From: Entrophospora sp. SA101
Taxonomy: Eukaryota > Glomeromycota > Glomeromycetes > Entrophosporales > Entrophosporaceae
Length of the DNA stretch: 25,561 nt
NCBI GenBank assembly: GCA_958430865.1
Contig: CAUDNR010000373.1
Coordinates: 7,505 to 33,065 of the forward strand
Direction of reading: 5' to 3'
Part shown: piece after piece, positions 8,721 to 19,712 of the stretch
How the letters are laid out: the number at the start of each line of letters is the position of its first letter
Position numbering within the stretch: the stretch's first letter is position 1
The notes under the pieces: generated by a model
Told to the model about the DNA's origin: nothing
Databases searched by the model: none
Seen by the model: the letters and a program-made list of their open reading frames with translations, nothing else
Made by a program: the position numbers and the translations under genes

Positions 8721-9395
8721 AAGATGAAAAGCTCATGAAATTATACTGGTTTGTAATTTTGGGCTTTTGATTAAAAGTATTTGGCAAATCTACATTTTGT
8801 AGGATATGAGGCTGTTTGTTTTGCCAAAAATAATTCTTTTTTTTTGTAAAGCAGTTAATGATGTTCTTTTATTTAAAGACATTATTGAATTTATTTTTAA
8901 TTGATTTGTTAACTATAACGCAAAATTAAATAGATAACCAATGGCATGTGATATATGATCATCAGAAAAAATATTATTATTTACTGTATTTGAAAAGTGA
9001 AAAAAACCAAATAAATAGCTTTTCCCCTTTAATTATCATCATAATACCAAGAAAATTCTTCTGATGAAATCCATCTAATTTTATATTTTAAATATCCAAA
9101 TTTTGATATTTCTCTAATAAATTTCTTAATATTAATAGACTCACCAAAATTGAAAAATTTTCACCAAGGGTTTAGGTCCTTTCTAGTGTACAGTGCGGAT
9201 CATCTATACTCAAAAATTTTCGAAATATTATTATGATGTCAAATTTTCTTTAATTCGAGAGTTGTGCTCAGAAATGCAACAATAATTTCCCGTGTTACAA
9301 TATTTTAATTCTTGCGACTTGTAGATCTCTGTACAACTGTAGCTGATAAAAGTTTTTTTGTCATTTGATTAAACAAACATTTATATAAAGTAAAA
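8721..9395. other. Intergenic: a minus-strand gene end, then SNRPG upstream region
   Basis: On the minus strand about 9156-9029 reads SINIKKFIREISKFGYLKYK and then IRWISSEEFSWYYDDN to a stop at 9031-9029. The composition looks like a real protein C-terminus, but no upstream exon is convincing. The sequence 9186-9215 (TACAGTGCGGATCATC) resembles a mariner-type end, but I found no inverted partner. The last few hundred bases before 9396 presumably hold the SNRPG promoter; no specific element stands out. Confidence 0.3.
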
Positions 9396-9789
9396 ATGTC
9401 AAAAGCATCACAACCAGAACTTAAAAAGTATATAAATATATATAAATTATATATATGACGTATTTTTTTCCTCTTCATTAAAATTCAATTCAATTATTTT
9501 AGATATATGGAAAAACGCTTATTTATCCAGCTTAATGGAGGACGCAAAGTAACAGGTATTCTTCGTGGGTATGATCCTTTTATGAATTTAGTATTGGATA
9601 ATACAGTTGAAGAAGTATCAGCAACAGAAAAACATAATATTGGAATGGTGGTAAGTATTATATATGCATGTGTGATGTGCGTTTAAGGTGTGTGTATATA
9701 TATATCACATATATTGAATAAATTATATGATTTAATAGGTCATTCGTGGTAATTCGGTAGTGATAATGGAGGCGCTGGAAAAGATTTGA
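9396..9789 (+). CDS. SNRPG: Small nuclear ribonucleoprotein G (Sm protein G), 76 aa, 3 exons
   Basis: SmG is one subunit of the heptameric Sm ring that binds U1, U2, U4 and U5 snRNAs in the spliceosome. Exons are 9396-9427, 9503-9650 and 9739-9789 (stop TGA), with in-phase GT...AG introns of 75 and 88 bp. Residues 23-43 form Sm motif 1 (GGRKVTGILRGYDPFMNLVL) with the RNA-contacting F37-N39 pair. The Sm2 motif follows at 62-68 (IRGNSVV). The start MSKASQPELKKYMEKR is typical of the G protein. The length of 76 residues matches the family. It converges with eIF3i, with only 97 bp between the two stop codons, so the 3' UTRs probably overlap or abut. Confidence 0.96.
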
Positions 9790-9886
9790 TTAATGTGATG
9801 ATGATTAAACAAAAACCAAGGAATAAAACAGGGACAATAAATAAAATTTAAAGTTTTTAATTTTTAAATTATTTTATTTTTGATAT

Positions 9887-11240
9887 TTATAATTCTGGAT
9901 ATTTAAATTTGAAATATTCCTCGTCAAAATGATGTACACGAACATAACCATCTTCACCGCCTGATGAAAAACTTTTCCCATCTGGATGTACAGCAATAGT
10001 ATTAATAGGTCCAAAATGACCTTTCACCCTTCCAACTTCTTCTTCTAGAATTTTATGCCAAAATCTACACTCGAATTTTCCTTGCCTCAAGGTGGTTGTA
10101 GTAACTTGCATGGCATCTTGTCCACCACCAAGAATAACAAATTCTTGAACAGGTGTTATTGCTGCAGAGTTAAGCGGTACATCGGTGGAATATTTTTTTA
10201 AAGGACTTAGTGTATTTGATTCAAAAATTTGTGCTGATTTGTCTTTGGATGATGTGATGAAATAAGTGCGATCATTTGACATCTGAAGATCGGTTATTTC
10301 GGCTGTGTGTGGATGAACTGTTTTTAATTGTTCGCCAGTCTGATTAAATAAACATTTCCAATTTTATAAATCTAAATATAAAATCAAACCCCATAAAAAA
10401 TAAAAAAATAGCAATACCACTCGCTACATTAACAACAACTAACCTTCCAATCATATTGAGAAACGGCACCATTTTCATGACCAGTTATTATATATCTATT
10501 AAGATATCCCCAAGTTGCCGCCATTGCCTTTGATCCTTCAGGATTTATGATTTTAATTGGTTCGTCAGATTCTATTATTATTGGAAAAAAGAAAAGTTAA
10601 ACAATTAATTAATTTGATGAATTGTTAAATTTCTAAAATTTTTATCAAGCATTTAATTTACGTTTTGCTTCAACATCATTAACAATTGGTAAAATTACAA
10701 TCGATCCAGAATATCCCATTCTTTGTTCAGTTATAGCAAGTGCCATAGCATCATCTTCTGAAAACGCTACACATTTAACAGCTGTTTTAAATTCCCATGT
10801 ATGTAAACATTTTCCAGTTTGAACGTCCCAAAGTTTTGCAGTGTTATCTGCTGATCCTGTTAAAAGAAGTGTATTGGTAGCTATTCGAAAAAAAATCAAT
10901 GATATTAAGTCATAACATATAATTTTTATTTTTAAAAAATCATAGTTATTCTTCAAAAATTTCCCCGGAAAAAAAGATACAATTAACGTCAACAGACCAA
11001 ATTGCACCAACGTGACCGTTATAAGTTCCTAACCGTTCGCCATTATGAGAAAACCATGCATTAACAACATGATCTTTGGATACGCTGAACAATAAATCAC
11101 CTTCTTTGTTATATTTTATTTGAGTAAGAGAACGAGTGTGTCCTTGTAGTAATATTGGTCTCTAAAAACAAAAAAAAAAATTTGATTTTAATATAATAAT
11201 ATTTAGAATGAACTATATATATATATTGAATTTTTACCAT
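9887..11240 (-). CDS. TIF34: Translation initiation factor eIF3 subunit i (TIF34), 327 aa, 5 exons
   Basis: This is a WD40 beta-propeller subunit of eIF3, which recruits mRNA to the 40S subunit. Exons on the minus strand are 11240-11238 (the ATG alone), 11161-10981, 10880-10662, 10571-10444 and 10339-9887 (stop TAA); all phases fit. The product starts [19 protein letters not shown], exactly as the family does. WD features include [24 protein letters not shown] (about 68-80), [21 protein letters not shown] and [14 protein letters not shown] near the C-terminus. The length agrees with the human protein (325). Oddly, the first intron begins immediately after the A, T and G of the start codon, so the first exon contributes only Met. 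The gene is divergent from RPS11 and likely shares its promoter. Confidence 0.95.
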
Positions 11241-11373
11241 TGTAATTTATTATTTTTGAAAAATCTAAAAAAATTTGCACGTACAACCAACCAGTGATTG
11301 ATTATGTTAATTTTGAAAAAAAAATTTTTTATTTATCTTTTTTTCAAGATTTATTATTTAAAACGTTTAAAAA
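11241..11373. promoter_or_regulatory. Bidirectional promoter region, TIF34 / RPS11
   Basis: Only 133 bp separate the divergent start codons of eIF3i (minus) and ribosomal protein uS17 (plus). Any core promoter for both genes must lie here or inside their first introns. The stretch is A/T-tract rich (for example AAAAAAAAATTTTTT at about 11317-11331), and the only GC-containing patch is GCACGTAC near 11278. Shared control of two translation genes is inference from the spacing; no transcription-factor site is identified with confidence. Confidence 0.6.
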
Positions 11374-12223
11374 ATGTCTGCTGAACAGGTTTAAAAAATA
11401 AAATTTATATTTATTCGCTTTTAAAAACCAGTCAATCTTTTAGGCGAAGCAATTAAAATCAATTTTTTATAACTGACAGGTTGAAAAAGCATATCAAAAA
11501 CAAGGAATCTTTCAAAATTCAAAAATCACGACCAAAAAAGGCAAGAAAAAGAGCGGTAGATGGTATAAAGATGTTGGATTAGGCATTAAAACTCCAAAAG
11601 AAGCCATCGAAGGAACTTATATAGATAAGAAATGTCCTTGGACAGGAATGGTTTCTATTCGTGGTAGAATCTTGTCAGGAGTTGTTGTGTCTGCAAAAAT
11701 GAAGAGAACCATTATTGTTCGTAGGGAGTATCTTCATTACATTACAAAGTATAACCGTTATGAAAAACGGCATAAAAATGTGGCAGCTCATTTGTCACCT
11801 GCATTTATTGGTGTTCAAGTAAGTGGTTTTATTTGAATACCTGAATTTTGAAATTTTGAAATTTTGATCGTTGAGATTTATCATAATTCCCCCCACTACT
11901 TTAAATTTAGTCTGGGGATACGGTCACTGTTGGTCAATGCCGGTATGTAATAATAATCCCTTTTGATTTATATATATGTGTTTCTTTGATGTTTAGACTC
12001 TTTATTAAATCAAACAAATCCCGATCTCAATCTCTTCAATTATTATTATTCAATATTAGTCCTCTTTCCAAGACTGTTCGCTTTAATGTTCTCAAGGTTC
12101 AAAAGCAAGTACAGAAAGGTTCCAAGAAATTTTCAAAGTATGTGTATAAATATATTGATTAGTATTGATTTTTTTTTTTAAAAAAAACCACTTTTCTAAT
12201 TCTTTTTTTTTAATAGGTTTTAA
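11374..12223 (+). CDS. RPS11: 40S ribosomal protein S11 (uS17), 156 aa, 5 exons
   Basis: uS17 is a structural protein of the small ribosomal subunit that binds 18S rRNA. Exons are 11374-11388, 11480-11818, 11911-11942, 12060-12137 and 12217-12223, the last coding only the end of Lys plus Phe and the stop. The protein reads [20 protein letters not shown] at its start. The uS17 core includes [33 protein letters not shown] and HLSPAF, then [18 protein letters not shown]. The length equals that of yeast Rps11. Like many ribosomal protein genes it has an intron right after the first few codons (MSAEQ). Introns are 91, 92, 117 and 79 bp. Very close to eIF3i on the opposite strand. Confidence 0.97.
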
Positions 12224-12937
12224 AATAAAGATATAAATTAATTATTTTCAATACAAATGTAATTTCTTTTCAATTAAAATAAAAAAAAACTTGATTATAT
12301 AACTATATATTATTTTTAACAACTAGATGAATAGAACGATGTCAAATCATTCGAATTAGAATAGCTATCCGAATGATATTTATTTATATAATAGATAGGT
12401 TGTTGCAACATGTCGATTGGTATCGATTTATGGCGTCATTCAGTAAAATAATTGACATCAATTTCAAAATCGGATACCTTTTGGTTTACTAATGATTAAA
12501 ATATTCTCATTTAGCAATAAATCGATCCTTTTTTCGATCGATTTGCTATAGTGAATACCCGATTGAGCTCCATTTAATTAATCGGATATCATTCAGATAA
12601 TTAGTTATTTAAAATCAATCAGCATTCAGGCTAGTATTAAACCACAGAATTATATGTATATCCAATTGCTTTTATTTTAAATTATAAATGTGAATCGATT
12701 TATTTTTCAAATAATAATAACCCAATGTAAAATGATTTTAAAAATTTAAAATAACCAAATTCTAGCTTTCAGAACGCTCTTCTTTTATCTCACACAGTTT
12801 CAAAATGATTGATTTCCTTTATCTCACTTTGACGGCTATTTGAGGACACCGCACAATTGTAAATGAAATGGTATTCCGCAGCAAAACCCAATTATATTTG
12901 TCCATTTTGAAAGCTATGGACAAATTTTTAATGCATA
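12224..12937. other. Intergenic region rich in short inverted repeats
   Basis: There is no gene. Short palindromic pairs crowd the region: ATCATTCG (12346-12353) with CGAATGAT (12370-12377), and a hairpin of AGCAATAAATCGATC (12513-12527) with GATCGATTTGCT (12536-12547). The motif TATCNGAATGATAT also appears in opposite orientations near 12366 and 12588. This may be a decayed foldback or TIR element of roughly 250 bp, but the outer ends cannot be fixed. Confidence 0.35.
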
Positions 12938-13068
12938 CAGTTGGCGCTCGAAATAGTAAAGTTTTGGCTAGTACAAATTTGAAGACTATCTTCAGAAAAA
13001 TTGAATATTAACGCAGATAGTTTCCAAATTTGTACTAGCCAAAACTTCGCTATATCGAGCGCCGACTG
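12938..13068. mobile_element. 131-bp pogo/Tc1-like MITE with TA target duplications
   Basis: Terminal inverted repeats of about 54 bp (12938-12991 and 13015-13068) match at all but about seven positions. Each begins CAGT(T/C)GGCGCTCGA and contains GTTTTGGCTAGTACAAATTT. The element is flanked by TA on both sides (12936-12937 and 13069-13070). TA duplication and CAGT termini are the signature of the Tc1/mariner/pogo superfamily. With only 23 bp between the arms it has no coding capacity and would fold into one long hairpin. From 13069 to 13248 there is only AT-rich 3' flank of the MFS gene. Confidence 0.85.
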
Positions 13069-13248
13069 TATGCATTAAAAAAAAAGTTTGATAGTGTTAT
13101 TATTTAATAATTGGTTCAGGCAATATGTACTCTAAGTGTCTAATAATTTTTTTATTGTTAAAGTCGAATAATAATAAATGAATTTTTTATTTTAATTAAA
13201 AAGAAAAATTCATTCCTTAAAGCTTAATTAATTCATAAATGTATTTAT

Positions 13249-15527
13249 TTAAAGAGCCAGTTCACCAAGTTTACCATCACTTATTATCGGTTTATGACTT
13301 CCCAAAAATGAGGAAGAAATAAGTGTAACACCACCAAGTGGTACAATTGCGATAAAAGCTACATGTAATGCTCTGACATAAGCACTTATTACCAGTCCTC
13401 GTATTGGATCAGGTAAATGTAAGATAAATTCAACAGATTGTTTTATTAAATCTACTGGAACATCTGGTGGCAAATTAAGTGCATCAACGTTTTCCTCCAA
13501 TTTATTTTGAAATATTGTACCAATAACTGCTACACCAAATACAGCCCCAATAAATCTAAAGAATAACAATAAAGCAGTAGTGGGCGCTAAATCGTTTATA
13601 GATACAATCTGTTGACCAAGTAATATTGTAGTTTGCATAATTGATCCAACGCCAAAACCAGTAATTAACATATATCCAATTTGTGGTCCACGTTCAGTAG
13701 TTTCTGTCCATGTAGTAATTAATCCTGATCCTACAACAACCAAGACAGCTCCAAACATACAAATTGTTCTAAAAGAAAATACGTTTGTTCGTGATACTAA
13801 TTGTCCTATTATTATAGATGAAAACACAACTCCTAATATATAAGGAAGTAATTCTAACCCTGATGCAGTAGCTATATATATAATTATAAAAAATTTAATG
13901 GAGATTTTCCCATTAAAATAAATGATTAAAGAAAGTTATCGAAGAATAAATGAATTGACAATTTACCTGATTCACCCTTTACAATTTGGAAATAAAGCGG
14001 AGCATAATATATAAAGCCAAAAAATACCATTCCATGAAAGAAATTTACTGCAAAGCTTGCAACAATATTTAAATTCTTAAATAAATGGGCTATAATAAAA
14101 TTTTTAATATTTTACTTGTAATTAAAAAAAAAATTTTTAAAATAAATAAAGACTTACGTGGTGCAACAGGTTCAAGTGCAATCTTCGATTCGATTAATCC
14201 AAAAGCAACAAAACATAAAGCCCCAACACATAGTAGCGATATTATTATAGCAGAATTCCAAGCATATTGACTACCACCCCAACTCAATGACAATAATAGT
14301 AAAATTGTAGCAACCATAATCATCACTGTGCCATAATAATCGACTCTTTTTAATTTGGCTAGTAATGATCCGGTTGGTCCTGGTAACTTCAAAAATGCTA
14401 CAACAGTTACAATTGTTACAACTCCAAGTGGTAAGTTAATATAAAATGCCCATCTAACAAATAGCATTTTATTATTATTGGTTAAGTGCATATTACGTAA
14501 ATAGATGCAAACATACAACATACCTCCAAGTCACGTGGTCCGTAAAAGCACCTCCTAACAAAGGGCCAACAACGGAAGCGATACCAAAACATGCACCAAT
14601 CAATCCTTGATATTTACCACGATCTTGTGTTGGAACAATTTCAGAAATAATTATTATGACAAGACTAAATATGCGAGAAAGAAATTAGAAAAATTTAATT
14701 GATCATTGAAATTTATCAGTAAATAAACTTTCTAAACCTTATAATACCACCACCACCAATTCCACCAAGTGCACGAAATATTATCATTGCTTCCTAATCA
14801 ATTAGCAATGTTTATTAGCACATATGCAATTTTTTTTTATATAGTATAACTGAATCAACCAACCATATTTGGCGCCAATCCACATAATAAACTGGCAATC
14901 TCAAATATTATTATTGAAAATAAAAACGTTGATTTACGACCAAAAATGTCTGAAAGTTTTCCATAAGTTGTTTGAAGAGCAGTCTAATAAGAGCACACAG
15001 ATGTAATTATTAATTAACACTTTTATATTTAATAATGTGATAAAACCATTACCATTGTTAGTAGATAAGCTGTTGCAACCCAAGCGATTTGATCTAATGC
15101 TTTAAATTCTGAAGCTATTGCAGGTAATGCTGTCGAAACAATTGTTTGATCTAAAGCTGCTAAAAATACCGCAAACGCTAGACTAATTTATTTTTTATAA
15201 ATATGCAGAAAGTGCAAATGAATAATAATGATATTGACGTTAATCAATATTTTAAACATATGCGCAATGTGTGCGGATAATAAAGATAATGATATGATAA
15301 GATAAATACCCAATCATAACTAATGCCAATTTTAAACCCGATAATCTTATTTCTTGGGCTTTGTTGGCTTCTGGATCGTCTTTTATACTACGGATCGCTT
15401 CATTTAATTTATTATTATCGTCTATTATAACAATGTTATTTGTATCATTCATGGTGCTAGAAGTTGTATTATTACTTAATGGTTCATGAACAAGTTCTTC
15501 CGAAAGATTTTTTTCGTTTGGTGACAT
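13249..15527 (-). CDS. MFS drug:H+ antiporter (DHA2-type, 14 TM), 568 aa, 8 exons
   Basis: This is a major facilitator superfamily transporter that would export small molecules in exchange for protons; the substrate cannot be told. Exons on the minus strand are 15527-15310, 15182-15053, 14983-14864, 14793-14738, 14664-14524, 14453-14158, 14089-13967 and 13871-13249 (stop TAA). Every join keeps frame. A polar, acidic N-tail of about 65 residues ([16 protein letters not shown]) is followed by TM1 with [11 protein letters not shown] (from residue 83), the motif D1 region of DHA2 families. Motif A is [10 protein letters not shown] (124-133), and [11 protein letters not shown] then GPLLGG (208-213) match motif C-type antiporter glycine/proline positions. 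The rest alternates hydrophobic helices to a short cytosolic tail. It looks complete and unbroken, resembling fungal multidrug/toxin or siderophore-family pumps. Confidence 0.93.
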
Positions 15528-16649
15528 TTTTTTTTAATTATATTAATATACTATTTTTATTTTTATTTTTCAATAATTTTTTTTCGAATAAAAAAAAATT
15601 TTTGCCATTAAATAACTTTTTTTTCATTGTGTAAAAAAAACAGACGAAATAAATTCGCGTGTCAAAGAAAATCGGTGAGATATTTTTCCGATGTGCTGAA
15701 TAAATTAGTTTTAGTAATATTAGTAATACATTAATCGGGTATCGGGTAAATTATAAAAACTATCCTATTAAGGCTCATTTGCGAAATACTAATTAAATTC
15801 ATGATTATGTATTTATGTATTTAACCAAAAATATTGTACAATATTCAGAAAAAAAAAAGTAATAGCGTTACCAGACTCATAACCGGAATTTATCCACGTG
15901 ATCGGTTTCACGGATACCGTGAATACAGGGCCCACACAGGGCGCAAAAGTATTAATATTAACATTAATAAATTTCAAATTGACACGGACGAAAAGTCATG
16001 GAATGAGGTTTAACTTATTTGTAACTCTAAATTGGCGATAATTTTAATAATGACAATCAATAATGAAGAGACGATAAGAGTAGTGTAGCAGTTGAAGTTA
16101 TAAAACCATTGATAAAGCTGTTGACAAGAAAATGGTGAATGATGAAATTTAGTGTGACTACAAGCGAAGATCCATGTGCATCTTTGTTTAGAATGAGAAA
16201 AATCAAATTTCGATTTTTTCCTTTTTTTAGAACTTGGTTTAAGGTTACGAAGGAGCAAGGTTGTGTTCTTAATAATCTAGTTAGGAATATTATAATTGTG
16301 AAATTATCAACAATAATATGCAAAGTATTATTTTTCCATGTTTAGCTGGCCTGGAAAGTATAGCAAAAGTGCTAATATTAGGCTAATACATTAAAAACAT
16401 CAAGCAACAAATTAACTGTTTGAGATGCGTCGGCTTAATTTATCTTCTTGATGTATATACCAATTAAATTTATTACAACTATGGGAAATTAAAATGTTGT
16501 GAACAAATTTCTGTAACAAGTTACATATAGAGTGTCATCTTTTTATTTTATCATCCAAACATTATTGATTATTATTATTATTACATTATTAATTCGATTG
16601 TTATTTATAAATATTATATAAATCATCATTTTCGTCATCACCATAATTG
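15528..16649. other. Intergenic region upstream of the MFS gene
   Basis: No supportable gene is present; the overlapping short frames at 16010-16345 on both strands have no homology or splice support. Around 15893-15920 lie CACGTGATCGG and a small hairpin TTCACGGATACCGTGAA. A stretch with GCGCAAAAGTATTAATATTA (about 15939-15958) resembles AGCAAAAGTGCTAATATTAG (about 16361-16380). That suggests repeat-derived DNA. The MFS promoter should be within the first few hundred bases next to 15528. Confidence 0.3.
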
Positions 16650-16844
16650 TCATTTTTTATAAAACCAACTACCCTTTTCTTTATATTTATCGTCCAATTG
16701 ATATTTATTATCAATCAATTTGTCTAAACTAAAAAACAATTGGTCATTGTCATTCCATTCAAAATATTGAAGCTCGACTTTAACTCCATTTTTAACTTTA
16801 TCACGTTGTCTTTGTTCAATCTCACTCTAACAGAATAATAAAAA

Positions 16845-16876
<32 letters not shown>

Positions 16877-18339
16877 GTATAACAATATAAACGTAATTTT
16901 TCCCCTACTTACTTTTAATTTTGAAGCAGTAGCAAAATCACCTTCATTTATAGCTTTAGCTACATATCTCCATAACTTCCTACTTTCTAAATCACCTTGC
17001 TCGTCTATTGGAGCTACGATCGGAGTTGCTCTTTTAGAATTTTCAATATCGAGAAACGTTGATTTTTCTTTTGTGTCCACTTTCTCTAAACTAGATCGAC
17101 CTGACCATGTGCCTGTTGTTACATATAATGGTTCTTTGGATTCATTACGACGCACTACTCCATTAAAGCTATGTTTTTCACCTGATAGCCATCCCTTTCC
17201 GCTAAACTCAATAATGACCTTATAATTTTCTGATTGTATTACACTTGTTCCACTATACGCAAGTATACAGTAAAATGTATTAATGTGGTGAGCGTACAAG
17301 TATAATTAAGTGTGGTTAATAACCAAGTATATGATCTTTACTTGTTTTTTTTATCAATCATGCTTTGTAAATATAAGAAGAACGTATAATTGTGATTAAT
17401 TATAATACCTTAATTCTACATATGGAGCACCTCTCCATAATCCAAGAATTTGTAAAGATGGAAGAGTTATCAAATAATGTTCAGGGTGATCTCTTAGACG
17501 AATTAGTATATGTCCAACTTGTATTACATCAATACGTGCTGCAGTAGGTCTGAATTGACTTTTTTGTCCAGCTTTTTTATTTGATAATCAAAAATATTGA
17601 ATATTAGAAAACCAGAAAGAATGTTTTACTCATGTATATTTCATATATGAATTACATACTATGACCATTTGCTGACACTCCAGCCTTTTTATTTTCTAAA
17701 TAAAAGGCTGAAACAGGTGGATGATGACTAACTTGTTCTGAAAACAAACTAGTTTCGCCACATCCATTTATATCATTCCATTTTGCAAAGAATTGTTCGC
17801 CTTGTTTGTTATTATTTATTATTATTAAATAGGTTCAGAATTAAAGTTAAAAACAAAAAGATTTCAATGGGAAAAAAATATAATAATAAAAATATTACCT
17901 TACCAAGTATAGGATTAAATGGCTTCTTCTCAATTTTTTCTTTATCTTTACGTGAAGAAAATGATCCGTACAATGTGCTTACATACCATCTGAAAACATT
18001 AATAGCCCTGTCAACTTCTATACTTGGTTTAGAAATATCGGCAAAAAGTTCTGGATAATCTGCCCAATATTGTCTATACATACATGCATTATTAATTTGA
18101 TGGAAGTTATTTTATATATTTTATTATTGTGATTTGTTGAATAATGATGATAAGCTATATAGTTCTTCCTACCCATATTCTAGAGTGGAAACACCAGATA
18201 ATAAGAAACTTGGACATGTCAAACTATAAATATCTCCAGTAAATGTGGACAGAGTCTTTAAAAACCCGTTAAATTCAGTTTTTCTGCTCTCAGAGGTCAC
18301 GATGTCTGTTTCAACGTCTCCACTATCAGAACTATTCAT
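16650..18339 (-). CDS. Oxysterol-binding protein-related protein (ORD-only, Kes1/Osh4-like), 385 aa, 6 exons
   Basis: This is a lipid-transfer protein of the OSBP family, which exchanges sterol for PI4P between membranes. Exons on the minus strand are 18339-18173, 18073-17904, 17800-17660, 17571-17409, 17252-16913 and 16826-16650 (stop TGA). All phases fit, and an in-frame stop precedes the ATG. The lipid-binding entry is KKPFNPILGEQFFAKW, and the family signature EQVSHHPPVSAF sits at residues 134-145, including the His pair that binds the PI4P phosphates. Later come SGTSVIQSENYKVIIEFSGK, GTWSG and ESRKLWRYVAKAI. There is no PH, ankyrin or FFAT region, so it is a short cytosolic type, slightly shorter than yeast Osh4 (434). 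The fifth intron carries a (TTA)n microsatellite (about 16843-16875). Confidence 0.94.
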
Positions 18340-19210
18340 CTTTGATGATCTATTTCAAAATTGTCCAATTTTTTGTAGTACAGTATAGTGTTGGCACGTA
18401 GGGTCTAACCAAATACGAAAATTAGTTTATTACAGCATGGTGGATATTCAATTTGTGTTACAAAGTAACATGTGCACTCGGACAATCATATTTGAACTGG
18501 TATGTAAGAAAACATCTATAATATATACTAAAATTCTAATGTCTGTCACTTTTTAGCGATTTGATTGGTCGGTTCTATGCACTATGATTTAATGCGCAGC
18601 GGTTATAGAGTCATATAAAATATATAAACAATTAAATTTATTATTATTAATATTATTGATATTAAATAAAACAGCGGATTTCTAAATTACAATCTTTTGC
18701 AAAAAAAAAAAAACATAGCGGATTTCTAAATAACAATTTAATTTATTATTATTAATATTATTGATATTAAATAAAACCAGAATTAAATTATTATTATTAA
18801 TATATTATTGATATTAAATAAAACAGCGGATTTCTAAATAACAATCTTTTGCAAAAAAAAAAAACAACGGATTTCTAAATAACAATCTTTTGCAAAAAAA
18901 AAAAAAAACATAGCAGATTTCTAAATAACAATCTTTCGCAAAAAAAAAACCCCCCATCATTTTTATTTATTACTTTCAAATCAATAAATTTTTTTAATTA
19001 TAATTGGTGATGAATAATTCAGCAAAAACATTAGTGTGAAAACTTTTGTTACTATATGATCAATGAAAAAATCATTGTTCAAATAATTTAATTGTTTTTA
19101 AACTGATTTTATAAAAATTTGAAAAAAAAAAGAAAATATATATATAAATACATATAGCTTCTCTTTTAAAAATAATCTTATGTGCAATTTGATAAGGTTG
19201 AAATAGACAA
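18340..19210. repeat. Helitron-like 5' end and internal minisatellite
   Basis: At 18515 a TCTATAATATATACTAAAAT start, followed by GTCTGTCACTTTTTAGCGAT, looks like the 5' end of a Helitron (A|TC insertion point). From 18629 to about 18950 two repeat units alternate. One is AGCGGATTTCTAAATAACAA plus TCTTTTGC and an A-run, in about five copies near 18673, 18717, 18826, 18866 and 18910. The other is TTATTATTATTAATATTATT followed by GATATTAAATAAAA, in three copies near 18637, 18738 and 18790. The units differ mainly in A-run length. No gene is present. The helicase relic that follows in the same orientation supports the Helitron reading, but a 3' CTRR end was not found. Confidence 0.5.
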
Positions 19211-19528
19211 ATATGCAGACATGTATTCATCCCAAGAATTACCCTAATGTCAACTGAGAATGCTGGGTTACCCTTTGTATTAAAAAGAAACCAATTTCCT
19301 GTACGACCAGCATTTGCCTTGACAATAAACAAGTCCCAAGGCCAAACACTGTCTCATATTGGTCTATACCTACCACAACCTGTCTTTACTCATGGACAAT
19401 TGTACGTAGCCATGTCGAGGGTACGTTAAGAAAGTAATCTCAAGGTATATGTGAAAAATGGGGCAGTGCAAGGCAAAGATGGGACTTATACAAATAATAT
19501 TGTATATAAAGAAGCTTTAGTACTATAG
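19211..19528 (+). pseudogene. Helitron/PIF1-type helicase C-terminus, broken by a stop
   Basis: The frame reads [20 protein letters not shown], then [19 protein letters not shown], then [20 protein letters not shown]. These are the last superfamily-1 helicase motifs (V and VI) of Helitron Rep/helicases and PIF1. A TAA at 19427-19429 interrupts right after MSRVR. The same frame then continues with recognisable family sequence (ESNLKVYVKNGAVQGKDGTY, TNNIVYKEAL) to a TAG at 19526-19528. The N-terminal helicase motifs and the Rep nuclease domain are absent. It is a dead transposon remnant rather than a host PIF1 gene. Confidence 0.85.
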
Positions 19529-19712
19529 ACATTATATATATTATAATAAAATATAAGAAAAAAATTTGTATTTTTTGTTGTTAAATAAATATAATATAAA
19601 TAAATAATATATTATAAAAAAAATCACTATAACAAATTCAATATAAATAAAATAAAGTAACTAACACAAAAAAGCTAATAATAGGCACAAACGTAAGGAT
19701 GTGCTCAAAATT

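Noticed and set aside
9186..9340. Mariner-like terminus TACAGTGCGGATCATC
   Set aside because: No inverted partner found within the window, so a transposon end cannot be supported.
16010..16345. Open frames on both strands between the OSBP and MFS genes
   Set aside because: Three overlapping frames on opposite strands, no recognisable motif, no splice support.
16875..17225. 116-codon plus-strand frame
   Set aside because: Antisense shadow of the OSBP-related gene's fifth exon.
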